Below are positions 1-9,388 of a stretch of DNA of 64,000 nt, one piece after another (positions within the stretch are counted from its first letter, which is position 1; each line of letters starts with the position of its first letter). Source of the DNA: Pseudanabaena sp. (GTDB lineage Bacteria; Cyanobacteriota; Cyanobacteriia; Pseudanabaenales; Pseudanabaenaceae); NCBI GenBank assembly GCA_003249035.1, contig QBMK01000003.1:81817-145816 (forward strand), written 5' to 3'. The notes below the pieces were generated by a model, which was given only the letters and a program-made list of their open reading frames with translations, was not told the origin of the DNA and did not search any database. Made by a program: the position numbers and the translations under genes.

Positions 1-1887
1 TTTCATTGAAGCACCTTTTTCTTCGACTGCTTTTTTGAGTAGTTCATAGGACTTAGCTGAGAGAGTTACTCGATGACGCACATCTTGACGTTTGCCCTTA
101 GGTGCTGTTTCAACAAATTCCGGAACATAGGCTTCCGCAAATTTACGTAAATCTTCATTGCCTTTACGATCGCAAAAGTCACCAAACCCTTCGCCTTCTG
201 TGCGTTCATTTTTGAAATAAACAAATAGCGGCTCTAAACCCTTCTCCAGATTATTAATATGCAACCGTTGCACATAGGGTTGAGCCAGACGGGTCGAGTC
301 AAAGTTGCCACCGAGCCAAATCTGATATTCATCGGCAGCACTACCAACAAAGGCAAGTTCAGCCATGTAGGGGCGAGCACAACCATTGGGGCAGCCTGTC
401 ATCCGAGTAACAAAGGTTTCCTGCTCCAAGCCTAAACGTACTAACAGCTTACGAATTCTTGCCAATACACTTGGCAAGGCACGTTCTGACTCAGCGATCG
501 CTAGTCCGCAAGTGGGGAAAGCGGGACAAGCCATGGAGTAACGCACTAGCGAGTCAATTTTGTCGGGAGCAAGCACATGACAGCGATCGAGAATCTTTTG
601 AATCTCCTCTTTTTCATCAGCGGCGATTTCTGTAATCAGCAAATTGTGATTGGGAGTTAGCACAAAGTCATGATGAAACTTTTCGCTGATTTCGCGTAAA
701 GCCGTTTTTAGTTGTAAATCTTCGCGATCGCTTACCCGACCATTTTCAATTGAGACTCCGACAAAATATTTGCCATCACCTTGCTCATGCCAGCCCAGAT
801 AATCCTGATATTTAAAATCTGGCAAGGCTCGCGCAGGCGCTAATTCCGTTGGGTAATATTCTCGCAAAACATGCTTGAATTTTTCTACCCCCCACTCATG
901 CAAAATATGCTTGAAGCGAGAATGACGGCGATTGTGGCGATCTCCAAAGTCACGTTGTAAGGAAACGATCGCTTTAATCACATCATAGATTTGGGATACA
1001 GGTACAAAGCCAATGCTATCCGCCATTCTGACAATGGTTGCATCATTATTATGGGCGCGTCCCAAGCCACCACCGACATAGACATTAAAGCCTTCTAGTT
1101 CTTTTTGAGCATTGGTAATCACCACTAACGCCAAATCATTGGTATAAAGATCGACCGAGTTATCCCCAGCAACTGCGATTGCAATCTTAAACTTTCGGGG
1201 CAAATACTGAACCCCATAGATCGGCTCGACATCACTGATATTTGTTTTAGCTGTCCCCGCTCCTTGACGATTTCTCGCTTCAGTTACTTCTGGCGCTTCG
1301 GAAGAAGTAACCGCTACTTCACCATCAAGCCAAATATCGTAATAAGCTCCAGCCTGTGGAGCTAATAAATCCGCAATTTTAAATGCGTATTCACGGGCAT
1401 ACTCATACTCAGGCTTATTTTTAAAGGGAGCTGATGGAGCCATCACGTTACGATTAATGTCGCCACAAGCACCTACCGTTGATCCCATATTTCTGGTGAT
1501 ATCAGCAATCACTGTCTTCAGATTTTCTTTGAGAATGCCATGAATCTGAAAACCTTGGCGTGTTGTAGCTCTCAAAGTATGGTTGCCATACTTATCACAT
1601 AGTTTATCTAGAGCCGAATATAACTGCCAAGGAATCACCCCTCCTGGGCTACGGGTACGCAACATCATGCTGTATTGCGCTTCTTCGCCTTTAATCTTGT
1701 TCTTTTCAAAATCGCGTTCTTTTTGTTGATAGGAACCATGAAACTTCAGGATTTGAATGCCATCCTGACTGAAAAATGGGTTTCCGTCAGTTAGCTCAGT
1801 GTTGATAGGACCTCGCAAAAAGTTACTTTTTTGCTTGAGGACTTCAACCTTTGATACTTTTACAGGATTTGTCAAAGTGTTTGTCAT
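1..1887 (-). CDS. sir: ferredoxin-sulfite reductase, C-terminus cut by window edge
   Basis: Reduces sulfite to sulfide with electrons from ferredoxin in assimilatory sulfur metabolism. The reading frame starts at an ATG at 1887 and stays open to base 1, giving 629 codons, so only the last few residues are outside the window. The translation has the paired half-domains of the nitrite/sulfite reductase family. The siroheme-4Fe4S cysteines lie in ACPAFPTCGLA and TRMTGCPNGCARP, and GACGDINRN is present in the first half. The RTRSPGGVIPWQ and TTRQGFQIHG segments favour sulfite over nitrite reductase. The end is a basic tail (RVTLSAKSYELLKKAVEEKG) as in cyanobacterial Sir. It lies downstream of the amt gene on the same strand but is separated from it by an intrinsic terminator, so it is probably transcribed alone. 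Confidence 0.93.
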   Translation of the reverse strand, partial: MTNTLTNPVKVSKVEVLKQKSNFLRGPINTELTDGNPFFSQDGIQILKFHGSYQQKERDFEKNKIKGEEAQYSMMLRTRSPGGVIPWQLYSALDKLCDKYGNHTLRATTRQGFQIHGILKENLKTVIADITRNMGSTVGACGDINRNVMAPSAPFKNKPEYEYAREYAFKIADLLAPQAGAYYDIWLDGEVAVTSSEAPEVTEARNRQGAGTAKTNISDVEPIYGVQYLPRKFKIAIAVAGDNSVDLYTNDLALVVITNAQKELEGFNVYVGGGLGRAHNNDATIVRMADSIGFVPVSQIYDVIKAIVSLQRDFGDRHNRRHSRFKHILHEWGVEKFKHVLREYYPTELAPARALPDFKYQDYLGWHEQGDGKYFVGVSIENGRVSDREDLQLKTALREISEKFHHDFVLTPNHNLLITEIAADEKEEIQKILDRCHVLAPDKIDSLVRYSMACPAFPTCGLAIAESERALPSVLARIRKLLVRLGLEQETFVTRMTGCPNGCARPYMAELAFVGSAADEYQIWLGGNFDSTRLAQPYVQRLHINNLEKGLEPLFVYFKNERTEGEGFGDFCDRKGNEDLRKFAEAYVPEFVETAPKGKRQDVRHRVTLSAKSYELLKKAVEEKGASMK

Positions 1888-1954
1888 GGTTCAACTATCG
1901 AAACTTCGTATATTTTTAACTTCTTTGCCCCACCATTATACCCCGATAACCCCA

Positions 1955-2037
1955 TCGGAATTAAGATGAACTTTACAAAAAGAAAAGGCGGCACATTGTG
2001 CCGCCTTTCTTGGAGTTCGGAATTAAGATGAACTTTA
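1955..2037. repeat. 21-bp direct repeats flanking a terminator hairpin
   Basis: The same 21 bases, beginning TCGGAATTAAGATG, occur at 1955-1975 and 2017-2037, 62 bp apart. They bracket the terminator hairpin at 1987-2005. This looks like a small duplication or the footprint of a short insertion between sir and the upstream ammonium transporter. Confidence 0.8.
1981..2010 (-). terminator. intrinsic terminator after the first ammonium transporter
   Basis: The perfect stem GGCGGCACA/TGTGCCGCC at 1987-2005 is followed on the minus strand by a T-rich run (complement of AAAAAGAAAA). It ends transcription from the ammonium transporter before the sulfite reductase gene. Confidence 0.8.
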
Positions 2038-2094
2038 TCTGAAGCAAAAGACTAGAACTCAATGTGCTGTCTTTTCTTTTTGGTTTAGAAAACC

Positions 2095-3624
2095 TTATTC
2101 GCTTTCCTTAGCAAAACCAGCGTAGGCTTCCATGCCATGTTCAGAAATATCAAGTCCCTTGAACTCTTCTTCTGGCTCAACACGAATACCACCAGTAACT
2201 AGGGAAATCACATACCAAGCGATAAAGCTAAAAGCAACAGTAAATCCACCAACAGAAGCAATACCAATCAATTGATATAGTAGTTGGTCAAAGCCACCGC
2301 CAAAGAATAGACCAGCCTTAGGCCCAGCTCCAGCTTGCAAGATGTAACCATTGCCAATGTCTGCTTTTTGTCCAACAGCAAATAAGCCGACAGCCAAAGT
2401 TCCCCAAATACCGCAGCATAGATGAACTGATGTCGCACCTACAGGATCGTCAATTTTCAGGCTATCAAAGAATCCAACTGCAAATACAACAATTACGCCG
2501 CCGATCGCACCGATGATAATCGAGCTAGGTAAAGTAATCCAAGCACAAGAAGCAGTTACAGAGACTAATCCAGCCAAGATGCCATTAACAATCATTGATA
2601 GGTCGGGCTTACCAAGATAAAGCCAAGCAACAATGGTAGCGGCAATGCCACCAGCGGAAGCACCCATGTTCGTTGTCAAGGCAATGTGAGAGATCAATCG
2701 ACCGTCAGCAGCCATTGTCGAGCCTGGGTTGAACCCGAACCAGCCTAACCATAGAATCAAACAACCTAAAGTCGCAAGACCCATGTTATGTCCAGGAATA
2801 GCTCGATTTCCATTTTCACCATATCGACCCATGCGTGGTCCAAGGACGGCTGCACCAATAAGCGCTGCCCAGCCACCAACAGAGTGAACAACTGTAGAAC
2901 CAGCAAAATCAAAGAAACTACCTGTGGTTGCACCTGAAGCGTCCTTTGCTATATTAGCTAACCAGCCACCACCCCAGATCCAATGCCCTGTAATCGCATA
3001 GGCAACACCAACCAAAACAAAGCTAAACAGCAAGAAGGAAACAAACTTAATACGCTCAGCTACTGCACCTGAAACAATTGTCGCTGCTGTTCCAGCAAAT
3101 ACTAATTGGAACAAGAATTTTGCTTCTAGGGGCACGCCTGTCCAACTAAGTCCAGGGAAATCACCCTTATAAGCAGCAAGAGTTGCAGGGCTATTATCTG
3201 CTCCAACCAAGAAGAATCCTTTGGATCCAATAAATGCATTACCGCCATTATCACCGTACATCAAGGCAAAGCCGATCGCCCAGTAAGCAATGGTTGCGAT
3301 CGCAAATACGATTAAGTTTTTGGTAAGAATGTTAACCGCATTTTTACGGCGGCAAAAGCCAGACTCTACAAGAGCGAAGCCAGCATTCATAAAGAATACT
3401 AGGAATGCAGATATTACTACCCAAAGAGTATCTAAACCAACTTTGAGGGCAGCAACATTTTCCTGAACCTTATCAGCTGTGAGTGGTTCAGGTGTGGGAG
3501 AAGCAGTTTGAGCAGTGGCTGCGTACACCCAAAAAACACCAATGATTGCCGCTAGCGGAACACAAGCAGTCCAATTTACAGAACTCTTGAGCCGCTTCTT
3601 GTGATTTGACTTATAAACCAACAC
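2095..3624 (-). CDS. amt: ammonium transporter (Amt family)
   Basis: Inner-membrane ammonium channel of the Amt/MEP/Rh family, 509 residues with about eleven membrane segments. The family's paired pore histidines are visible as His247 in [10 protein letters not shown] and His401 in [24 protein letters not shown] around residue 77-90 is the first conserved membrane motif. An N-terminal hydrophobic segment (about 20-38) may be a signal peptide. The start is GTG at 3624, with AGGAG nine bases upstream. A second amt gene follows upstream in tandem, separated by two hairpins. An NtcA-type box lies about 90-100 bp upstream of the start, which suggests induction under nitrogen limitation. Which Amt paralogue this is cannot be decided from sequence alone. 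Confidence 0.93.
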   Translation of the reverse strand: MLVYKSNHKKRLKSSVNWTACVPLAAIIGVFWVYAATAQTASPTPEPLTADKVQENVAALKVGLDTLWVVISAFLVFFMNAGFALVESGFCRRKNAVNILTKNLIVFAIATIAYWAIGFALMYGDNGGNAFIGSKGFFLVGADNSPATLAAYKGDFPGLSWTGVPLEAKFLFQLVFAGTAATIVSGAVAERIKFVSFLLFSFVLVGVAYAITGHWIWGGGWLANIAKDASGATTGSFFDFAGSTVVHSVGGWAALIGAAVLGPRMGRYGENGNRAIPGHNMGLATLGCLILWLGWFGFNPGSTMAADGRLISHIALTTNMGASAGGIAATIVAWLYLGKPDLSMIVNGILAGLVSVTASCAWITLPSSIIIGAIGGVIVVFAVGFFDSLKIDDPVGATSVHLCCGIWGTLAVGLFAVGQKADIGNGYILQAGAGPKAGLFFGGGFDQLLYQLIGIASVGGFTVAFSFIAWYVISLVTGGIRVEPEEEFKGLDISEHGMEAYAGFAKESE

Positions 3625-3711
3625 TTAAATTTCTCCTCATTAAATTAACCCACTTATGCAAATGCAAAGATTAGTTAATATCATCAGACCAGATTTAAGT
3701 ATTTTGACTTT

Positions 3712-3725
3712 GTATAAAGCTATAC
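3712..3725 (-). promoter_or_regulatory. NtcA-type binding box upstream of amt
   Basis: GTATAAAGCTATAC matches the GTA-N8-TAC consensus of the cyanobacterial nitrogen regulator NtcA exactly. It lies 88-101 bp upstream of the GTG start of the ammonium transporter at 3624. No convincing TAN3T -10 box is seen at the usual ~22-base distance, so the promoter assignment is tentative. Confidence 0.6.
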
Positions 3726-3857
3726 ATTTATATCTATAACCATCTTTATCAAATCAAAAAATAACAATGAAAAAATACTATTCAAAGCATAGATTTTTAT
3801 ATATAAATGCGATCTCTTTGCCATTTATAGCTACAGTAATATTTCTTTGGACAAATC

Positions 3858-3912
3858 AAAACCCAAGAATTGCTTGTCGGCACTCCGCGCCGACAAGCAA
3901 TTCTTGGGTTTT
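3858..3912. repeat. long palindrome with AAAACCCAA outer arm
   Basis: A 24-bp perfect stem closes on a 7-base loop. The outer arm reads AAAACCCAAGAATT and the inner stem GCTTGTCGGC. It belongs to a recurrent set in this window (7973, 9389, 55428, 60648) that shares the outer arm but not the inner stem. It lies between the two amt genes. Confidence 0.85.
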
Positions 3913-3960
3913 AAGTATTAGTAACATTTGGCGACAGCTGTATTTTGCCATATTCATAAT

Positions 3961-3987
3961 TTAGGGAGGCGCTTAGCGCCTCCCTAA
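3961..3987 (-). terminator. hairpin after second ammonium transporter
   Basis: Perfect palindrome TTAGGGAGGCGC/GCGCCTCCCTAA with a 3-base loop, 35 bp beyond the stop of the second amt gene. There is no long T run on the minus strand, so it may act as a transcript-end or stabilising hairpin instead of a classical terminator. Confidence 0.5.
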
Positions 3988-4021
3988 ATATAAGTCTGAA
4001 GATTATTTATGAGAAAAGGTT

Positions 4022-5608
4022 TTACCCTTCAGAAGATTGTGAACTGGTGAATACTCCAGAACCAAACTCGCTACCATAACCCTCTTCACCATGAATAGGC
4101 AGGTCAATACCTTGCTCTTCGATAGAAGGAGCAACTCTCAAGTCCATAAAAAGCTTTAAGACTTGGAGAATAATAAATGTAGCTACGGCTGCAAAGACGT
4201 AGGTTACAAGTACACCCTCTAACTGCACCCAAAGTTGTCCAACATTGCCATCTAATAGACCAAGGTTAATCACTACACCCTTAGCATCCTTAATTTGATT
4301 GACAGCCTTAGTTGCAAATACACCTGTCAAGATTGCGCCAACAGTTCCACCCACACCATGTACGGAGTAGGTATCAAGGGAATCATCAAACTTAAGTTTT
4401 GCTCTCAAGCTCACGGCCATAAAGCAGCATACAGCAGTAATTGAGCCAATCAAAATAGCGCCGACTGGGGTCACAAAACCTGCTGCTGGCGTAATACCAA
4501 CTAGCCCCGCGAGAAATCCGCTAGCAATACCAACTGCAGTTGGCTTACCTCGTAAAACCCATTCAAATAATAGCCAAGTCAAACCACCAGCAGAAGTAGA
4601 GACGCTAGTAGCCACAAATGCAACCGCAGCAACCGGTCCAGCACTGAGAGCGCTACCTGCGTTAAAGCCAAACCATCCAAACCAAAGTAAGCCAATACCT
4701 AACAGCACATAAGGGACATTATGTGGAGTATGTGGTCTAGATGCGAAGTCTTTGCGTGAGCCAATTACTAAAACTGCCACAACTGCGGCAACACCTGAAC
4801 TGATATGAACAACCGTTCCACCCGCAAAGTCTAAGGCTCCTGCCTCACCTAGGAAACCACGACCCCATACCATATGGGCTAGAGGAGCATAAACAATCGT
4901 AGACCAGAGCAGAATAAACCAGAAATAAGCCTTGAAACTCATCCGTTCGACGATCGCACCAGAAATCAGCGCAGGTGTAATGATCGCAAACATCATCTGG
5001 TACGCCATGAAAACGGCATGGGGAATCGTACCCGCATAGCCAATAGGGTCAGGCGCATCAAAAGCAACATTATTAAGAAAAGCCCAATCTAGACCACCAA
5101 TAAACTTTTCGATACCTTGACCAAATTCAGGTGCTTTGACTGACAAATCAAAAGCGAGGCTATAGCCCCACAAAACCCAAGTAACACCAACAACTGCCAT
5201 GAGCAGTAAGCTCATCATCATCGTGTTCAGCACATTACGGGTTCTAACTAAACCACCGTAAAAAAATGCTAGCCCTGGAGTCATCAGCAATACGAGAGCC
5301 GCCGCAACCAGCATAAATGCAGTATCACCTGAGTTAATTGGTGAAGCCGCTGGTGCTGGTGCAAGAAGCTTGTCGAGTGCTTCCTTTTGCTCTTTAGTTA
5401 AAGTTACAACGTCACCACTTGCTGGAGCAGATGACGGAGACGGAGCAACACTGGGCGAAGGACTCGCTGTAGCCGCAGGAGAGGACGTTACTGTTGGGCT
5501 AGATGTTGGGGAAGGAGAAGTGGTTGCTTGCGCCCAAGTTTGACCCGTAAAAGGAAAACTCACTAGCCACAATACTAACAACGCACTCAATAGAAATTTT
5601 TTGATCAC
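4022..5608 (-). CDS. amt: ammonium transporter with signal peptide and Pro/Ser/Thr-rich N-terminal linker
   Basis: Second Amt-family ammonium channel, 528 residues. Residues 1-27 form a clear signal peptide ending AQA. They are followed by a low-complexity Ser/Pro/Thr/Ala linker (about 28-65) and then the membrane core. The pore histidines are His268 (GTVVHISSGV) and His417 (SVHGVGGT); the motif DTAFMLVAAALVLLMTPGLA begins the first core helix. The start is GTG at 5608, with AGGAA about nine bases upstream. The sequence is clearly divergent from the neighbouring amt, so this is an old paralogue pair. The linker is unusually long for the family and would sit on the periplasmic side. Confidence 0.93.
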   Translation of the reverse strand: MIKKFLLSALLVLWLVSFPFTGQTWAQATTSPSPTSSPTVTSSPAATASPSPSVAPSPSSAPASGDVVTLTKEQKEALDKLLAPAPAASPINSGDTAFMLVAAALVLLMTPGLAFFYGGLVRTRNVLNTMMMSLLLMAVVGVTWVLWGYSLAFDLSVKAPEFGQGIEKFIGGLDWAFLNNVAFDAPDPIGYAGTIPHAVFMAYQMMFAIITPALISGAIVERMSFKAYFWFILLWSTIVYAPLAHMVWGRGFLGEAGALDFAGGTVVHISSGVAAVVAVLVIGSRKDFASRPHTPHNVPYVLLGIGLLWFGWFGFNAGSALSAGPVAAVAFVATSVSTSAGGLTWLLFEWVLRGKPTAVGIASGFLAGLVGITPAAGFVTPVGAILIGSITAVCCFMAVSLRAKLKFDDSLDTYSVHGVGGTVGAILTGVFATKAVNQIKDAKGVVINLGLLDGNVGQLWVQLEGVLVTYVFAAVATFIILQVLKLFMDLRVAPSIEEQGIDLPIHGEEGYGSEFGSGVFTSSQSSEG

Positions 5609-6092
5609 AGACTCTTTCCTTTTACAAATTTTTTTGTCATCACATTAAGGCGACATAAGTTAGACGAGCACCGATTCAAATAGCGTTCTATAACTGAAAG
5701 GCTAAGAACTTAAATTTGAAAGATACTGATGCTGATAGTTACCATTGAGAACTTAATCAAGAATGATTTCATCAATTTATACGGCATTGATTTGTATTGG
5801 AAATCACAATTCGTGTCTTACTCATATAAATGTCAAAAAATATCAATAAATTAAAAATATAAAAACCTATCAGTTCTAGTCCTAGTCTTTGGAAATTATG
5901 AACAGAAGGTTAAAACATGAAATTTAAAGGCATTACTTGAAGGGAGCTGTAAATTTAAGTATAAATACCGAACCCGAATGGGTTACTTTACTTCTGTTTT
6001 GCTAATTTAATCACACGCTTAAAATCTCCTGTGCTAGAGTTGGTTTACTTTTAGATATACTCCTCACTAACCTCACTTTTCAGGACGTTGAC
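5609..6092. other. divergent intergenic region between amt and ctp
   Basis: AT-rich spacer between genes transcribed outward in both directions. A near-consensus NtcA site, GTA-N8-CAC at 5794-5807, lies about 190 bp upstream of the second amt start. It differs from the consensus at one position, and no well-spaced -10 box was found. No coding frame or RNA gene is recognised here. Confidence 0.5.
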
Positions 6093-7358
6093 ATGGCAAA
6101 AGGCGGATTTGTACTTGGTACAACAGCAGCATTGGCTGCGGCTGTGGCAGTTGTTGGTTTTCAGCTAGCAAACCCTAGCATCGCCGCATTTAGGGATAGC
6201 CCCAAAGAAATTGTTGATGAAGCTTGGCAGCTTATTAATCGAGAGTACGTCGATGGGGCTTTCAATAAAGTTGACTGGCGGCAAGTAAGACGACAATATG
6301 TCGAAAATCGCGATTACTCTTCTAAGGCTGAAGCCTATCGTTCAGTTCGAGAAATGTTGAAACTTCTCGACGATCCATATACTCGCTTTATGGACCCTGA
6401 GCAGTTTAAGAGTATGCAAATTGATACTTCGGGAGAACTCACAGGGGTTGGTATTCAGCTTGGGATGGACGATGCCACCAAGCAACTAACAGTTGTTGCC
6501 CCAATCGAAGATTCGCCTGCATCTCGTGCAGGAGTTTTGACAAAAGACATCATCACTTCGATCGCGAATAAGTCTACTGAAGGCATGGATATCAATCAAG
6601 CGGTTGCGCTAATCCGTGGACCTGCTGGGACAAAAGTTAAATTGGGGATCAAGCGTGGTGACAAGCAGTTTGACCTTGAGCTAGAACGTGCCAAGATTGA
6701 AATCCATCCAGTCAAAGCCGAGCTTCGTGATACAAACATCGGTAAGGTTGGCTACATCAGCTTGCGTCAGTTCAATGCCAATGCAGCTAGCGATATGCGT
6801 AAAGCTATCCAAGACCATGTAAGCAAAGGTGCTGTTGGATTTGTTCTTGACTTGAGATCTAACCCCGGTGGATTGCTTTATTCCAGTGCTGAAATTGCGC
6901 GGATGTGGCTCGATAATGCCACCATTGTTTCCACAATCGATCGCAAGGGTGAAAGCGAGCGATTAACTGCGAACCGTCAAGCTATCACCAATAAACCACT
7001 TGTGGTTTTAGTTGATGGTGGTTCGGCAAGTGCCAGCGAGATCCTATCTGGCGCTTTGCAAGATAACAAACGGGCGGTGATTGTCGGTACTAAAACCTTC
7101 GGTAAGGGGCTAGTGCAGTCAGTGCATTCTCTAAGTGATGGCTCAGGCATGGCGGTAACGATCGCTAAGTACTACACCCCTAGCGGACGTGATATCAATC
7201 ATTTGGGTATTTTGCCCGATCGCGTAGTTGAACTGACCAAGGAAGACCTAGAAAAGCTCAACAAAAACCGCGATCTAGTTGGTACAATTTCTGACCCACA
7301 ATTTGCTAAAGCGATCGATATTTTATCGGGTCAGCTTAAAAGTGTAAGCTCTCGCTAA
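6093..7358 (+). CDS. carboxyl-terminal processing protease, S41 family with PDZ domain
   Basis: Periplasmic or lumenal serine protease of the Ctp/Prc family, 421 residues. A hydrophobic N-terminal segment (residues 5-32) is a signal peptide or anchor. It is followed by the N-terminal helical domain (DSPKEIVDEAWQLINREYVD), a PDZ domain near 112-200 (TGVGIQL, AGVLTKDII), and the catalytic core with LDLRSNPGG at 253-260. The catalytic Ser lies in SASASE (311-316) and the paired Lys is Lys338 in FGKGL. AGGA lies 8 bases before the ATG. Cyanobacteria have CtpA, B and C; the sequence looks more like the CtpB/C group than the D1-processing CtpA, but the paralogue is not settled. The gene is monocistronic, with a terminator immediately after it. 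Confidence 0.9.
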   Translation: MAKGGFVLGTTAALAAAVAVVGFQLANPSIAAFRDSPKEIVDEAWQLINREYVDGAFNKVDWRQVRRQYVENRDYSSKAEAYRSVREMLKLLDDPYTRFMDPEQFKSMQIDTSGELTGVGIQLGMDDATKQLTVVAPIEDSPASRAGVLTKDIITSIANKSTEGMDINQAVALIRGPAGTKVKLGIKRGDKQFDLELERAKIEIHPVKAELRDTNIGKVGYISLRQFNANAASDMRKAIQDHVSKGAVGFVLDLRSNPGGLLYSSAEIARMWLDNATIVSTIDRKGESERLTANRQAITNKPLVVLVDGGSASASEILSGALQDNKRAVIVGTKTFGKGLVQSVHSLSDGSGMAVTIAKYYTPSGRDINHLGILPDRVVELTKEDLEKLNKNRDLVGTISDPQFAKAIDILSGQLKSVSSR

Positions 7359-7372
7359 AAAATTTATATTCA

Positions 7373-7404
7373 AAAAAAAAGGCGGACTTTGTCCGCCTTT
7401 TTTT
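7373..7404. terminator. bidirectional terminator between ctp and the convergent small gene
   Basis: Stem GGCGGAC/GTCCGCC with a TTT loop at 7381-7397. It is preceded by nine A and followed by seven T, so it can end transcripts from both sides. Confidence 0.9.
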
Positions 7405-7405
7405 G

Positions 7406-7858
7406 CTAGAAATCTGTATGCCGTGTCAGTATTGCTTCCATAGTGCTTGCTAGATTCTGTCCAGAAATAATGCCACTAGCTAAAGAATAAGTATTACTAT
7501 CTCGACGATAAAGCGTCTGAAAACCTGTTCGCATTTTTTTGTCACCCATTACCCAATAACGTTGAATAATTGAATCTGGTCCAATTATTCCCTCTCCCTC
7601 AACTTTCCCCAGAGAGCTATCATCCACAACAAAAGCAAAACTACGCTCGTCAGAGTCAATTCTGCCTTTATAAGCCATAGTTAATTCTTCGCGATCGATA
7701 CCAGGAAAAGTCAATTTTGTGACCATCGTGAACCAAAAGTTATCCCGTGACCAACCTACTAAAGTTCTACCCTTAACTTGAATTGGCATGGAATCTCTCT
7801 CTACCCAATTGCCTTCGAGAGTCCATTTTCCAGGTTGCACTAAAAAGGTATGTGCCAC
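7406..7858 (-). CDS. conserved cyanobacterial protein of unknown function
   Basis: A 150-residue soluble protein with no signal peptide or membrane segment. It is rich in alternating hydrophobic/polar stretches with many Trp, Phe and Tyr (KWTLEGNWVERD, GWSRDNFWFTMVTKL), as expected for an antiparallel beta barrel such as a lipocalin-like fold. That fold is a guess from composition. The start is GTG at 7858 (GTG GCA CAT). It converges on ctp and shares its terminator. I do not recognise the family. Confidence 0.6.
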   Translation of the reverse strand: MAHTFLVQPGKWTLEGNWVERDSMPIQVKGRTLVGWSRDNFWFTMVTKLTFPGIDREELTMAYKGRIDSDERSFAFVVDDSSLGKVEGEGIIGPDSIIQRYWVMGDKKMRTGFQTLYRRDSNTYSLASGIISGQNLASTMEAILTRHTDF

Positions 7859-7972
7859 AATTTTTGTTGCTCTGTTTTGCTGCGCTGTAGATTCAATCTC
7901 GATTATATAGCTTTATTACCAATCACCAGATGATCCCTAAAGTAAGGAATGAAAATTAAGTAACATGTGGAT

Positions 7973-8029
7973 ATAAAACCCAAAATTGGTTCGGCGGGCT
8001 TCGCCCGCCGAACCAATTTTGGGTTTTAT
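7973..8029. repeat. 57-nt palindrome with AAAACCC outer arm
   Basis: Perfect palindrome running from ATAAAACCCAAAATT to its complement. The inner stem is GGTTCGGCGGGC, closed by a tight TTC-type turn. The right arm (ACCAATTTTGGGTTTTATTA) is nearly the same as the right flank of the palindrome at 55428, so the two are homologous. It sits in the gap between two minus-strand genes. Confidence 0.85.
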
Positions 8030-8075
8030 TAAATTATCATTCCTAAAACTAGCGCCAATCAACACCACCCTTACT

Positions 8076-8732
8076 CTAATTTACTAATCCCGATCGCAAA
8101 GCCAACACTGCCGCTTGTACGCGATCGTCAACAGATAGCTTGTTCATAATGCCCCGCACATGAGTTTTAATCGTGTTTGGGCTTAGATATAGTACTTTTG
8201 CAATTTCGGGATTACTTTTGCCTTCAACAATTAATTTAAGCACCTCTAATTCTCGTTGAGATAGGTGTGAAGTATTCTCAGGTTGAGTCGGCGGCTTGAG
8301 ATGATTCATCACTTTACGAGCAATTTGCGGATCTAGATATGTTGCGCCGTCTTTAGCTGCCGCAAAAGCAGCTAAAAGACTCTCAGTCCCTGTACCTTTA
8401 ACACAATATGCATCGGCTCCACTCGATAACGAAGCGATAATTTCTGTATCATCTGTATGAGAGCTAAGCATCACAATATGGACATTAGGTGAAGCAGCCT
8501 TGATTTTTTGAGTTGCTGAAATACCATCAAGCCTCGGCAATCCTATATCCATAACAATAATGTCAGGACTTAACTCCTGTGCCATTTTTACTCCGATATA
8601 GCCATCCTCTGCAATACCAATTACAGTGATATTTGGCTGTTGAGAAAGTGATTGCTCTAATCCAAGTTGGATTAAAGGATCATCTTCAACAATCAGGACT
8701 CTCAAAGGTTTCGATGCTGTTTCCACAGTCAT
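8076..8732 (-). CDS. NarL/LuxR-family two-component response regulator
   Basis: Response regulator of 218 residues. The receiver domain (about 10-130) has the acidic pocket E16 D17 D18, phosphoacceptor Asp62 in IVMDIGLP, and the conserved Lys in YCVKGTG. The C-terminal LuxR-type helix-turn-helix spans about 155-213 (LSQRELEVLKLIVEGKSNPE, then NTIKTHVRGIMNKL). It binds DNA as a phosphorylation-controlled activator or repressor. No histidine kinase is adjacent; the nearest kinase in the window is at 26.3 kb, so its partner is unknown. The ATG start is followed by MTVETASKPLRVLIVEDD, and all domain elements are intact. Confidence 0.9.
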   Translation of the reverse strand: MTVETASKPLRVLIVEDDPLIQLGLEQSLSQQPNITVIGIAEDGYIGVKMAQELSPDIIVMDIGLPRLDGISATQKIKAASPNVHIVMLSSHTDDTEIIASLSSGADAYCVKGTGTESLLAAFAAAKDGATYLDPQIARKVMNHLKPPTQPENTSHLSQRELEVLKLIVEGKSNPEIAKVLYLSPNTIKTHVRGIMNKLSVDDRVQAAVLALRSGLVN

Positions 8733-9233
8733 AATTCTAAATTTCTCTAAATTTAGTTTAATTGAATTGATTATATACAGCGCTTTGCACTTATATAGAA
8801 CCTAATAATTTTCTTGAAAGGCTGACTTTAAAAGCTTTTTAAGAAAATTTCGCTATCCGCGGCAGCAACAATGAGCTGTATTAGGACTTACGAAACAATA
8901 ATACACTACGAAAAAAATTGGGCGTTGCACAAATGAAGGATGAATGAATATTAAAGATAACGAGTTTAAGCAATGAAAAACAATGAAATGTCCAAAGTGT
9001 GGTTCAACACATATTCGTAAAAACGGGAAACGAGGAGACAAACAAAATCATATTTGTGCTGATTGCGGTCTTCAGTTCATAGATCATTATGCCTAAAAAT
9101 GTACTGCAACGGCAGGGATTTAGACAGATTGAGAGATGCACTGATGTTAGCCACAACTCGTTAATCAACTGGGTAAAAGAAGTAGCCCAGCAATTACCAG
9201 AGCATCCACCGATTGAGACTAAGTAGATGTAAA

Positions 9234-9371
9234 TAACCCAAGTTGCTACTTATTCATCCAAAACTAAAATCAAAATGCTAGATTTTTATCCAAAAAAGCG
9301 TTGCTTAGCACTTATATAGGCTGTTTTTAACTTGTTTTGAGACGGTTTTTGATAGGTAGCAACTTGGGTTA
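9234..9371. mobile_element. 138-bp miniature inverted-repeat element inside the IS1 remnant
   Basis: Perfect 16-bp terminal inverted repeats TAACCCAAGTTGCTAC and complement enclose non-coding AT-rich DNA. Both ends start with TA, as in Tc1/mariner-like (IS630) elements that duplicate TA. It interrupts the IS1 transposase coding sequence. Confidence 0.75.
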
Positions 9372-9388
9372 CATAATTAATTACACAT

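Noticed and set aside
3767..3964. 65-codon frame on the plus strand between the two amt genes
   Set aside because: About a quarter of it is the long palindrome at 3858-3912, it has no ribosome site, and the product has no family character.
5794..5807. GTA-N8-CAC as an NtcA site for the second amt
   Set aside because: One mismatch in the conserved triplet, about 190 bp from the start, and no -10 box at proper distance; kept only as a note in the intergenic entry.
6058..6075. ACTCCTCACTAACC upstream of ctp, resembling the core of the Yfr1 small RNA
   Set aside because: The flanking stem-loops needed for Yfr1 are missing and the motif match is partial.
8853..9041. 62-codon minus-strand frame at the left end of the IS1 remnant
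   Set aside because: It is antisense to the InsA zinc-ribbon coding part and includes the terminal inverted repeat.
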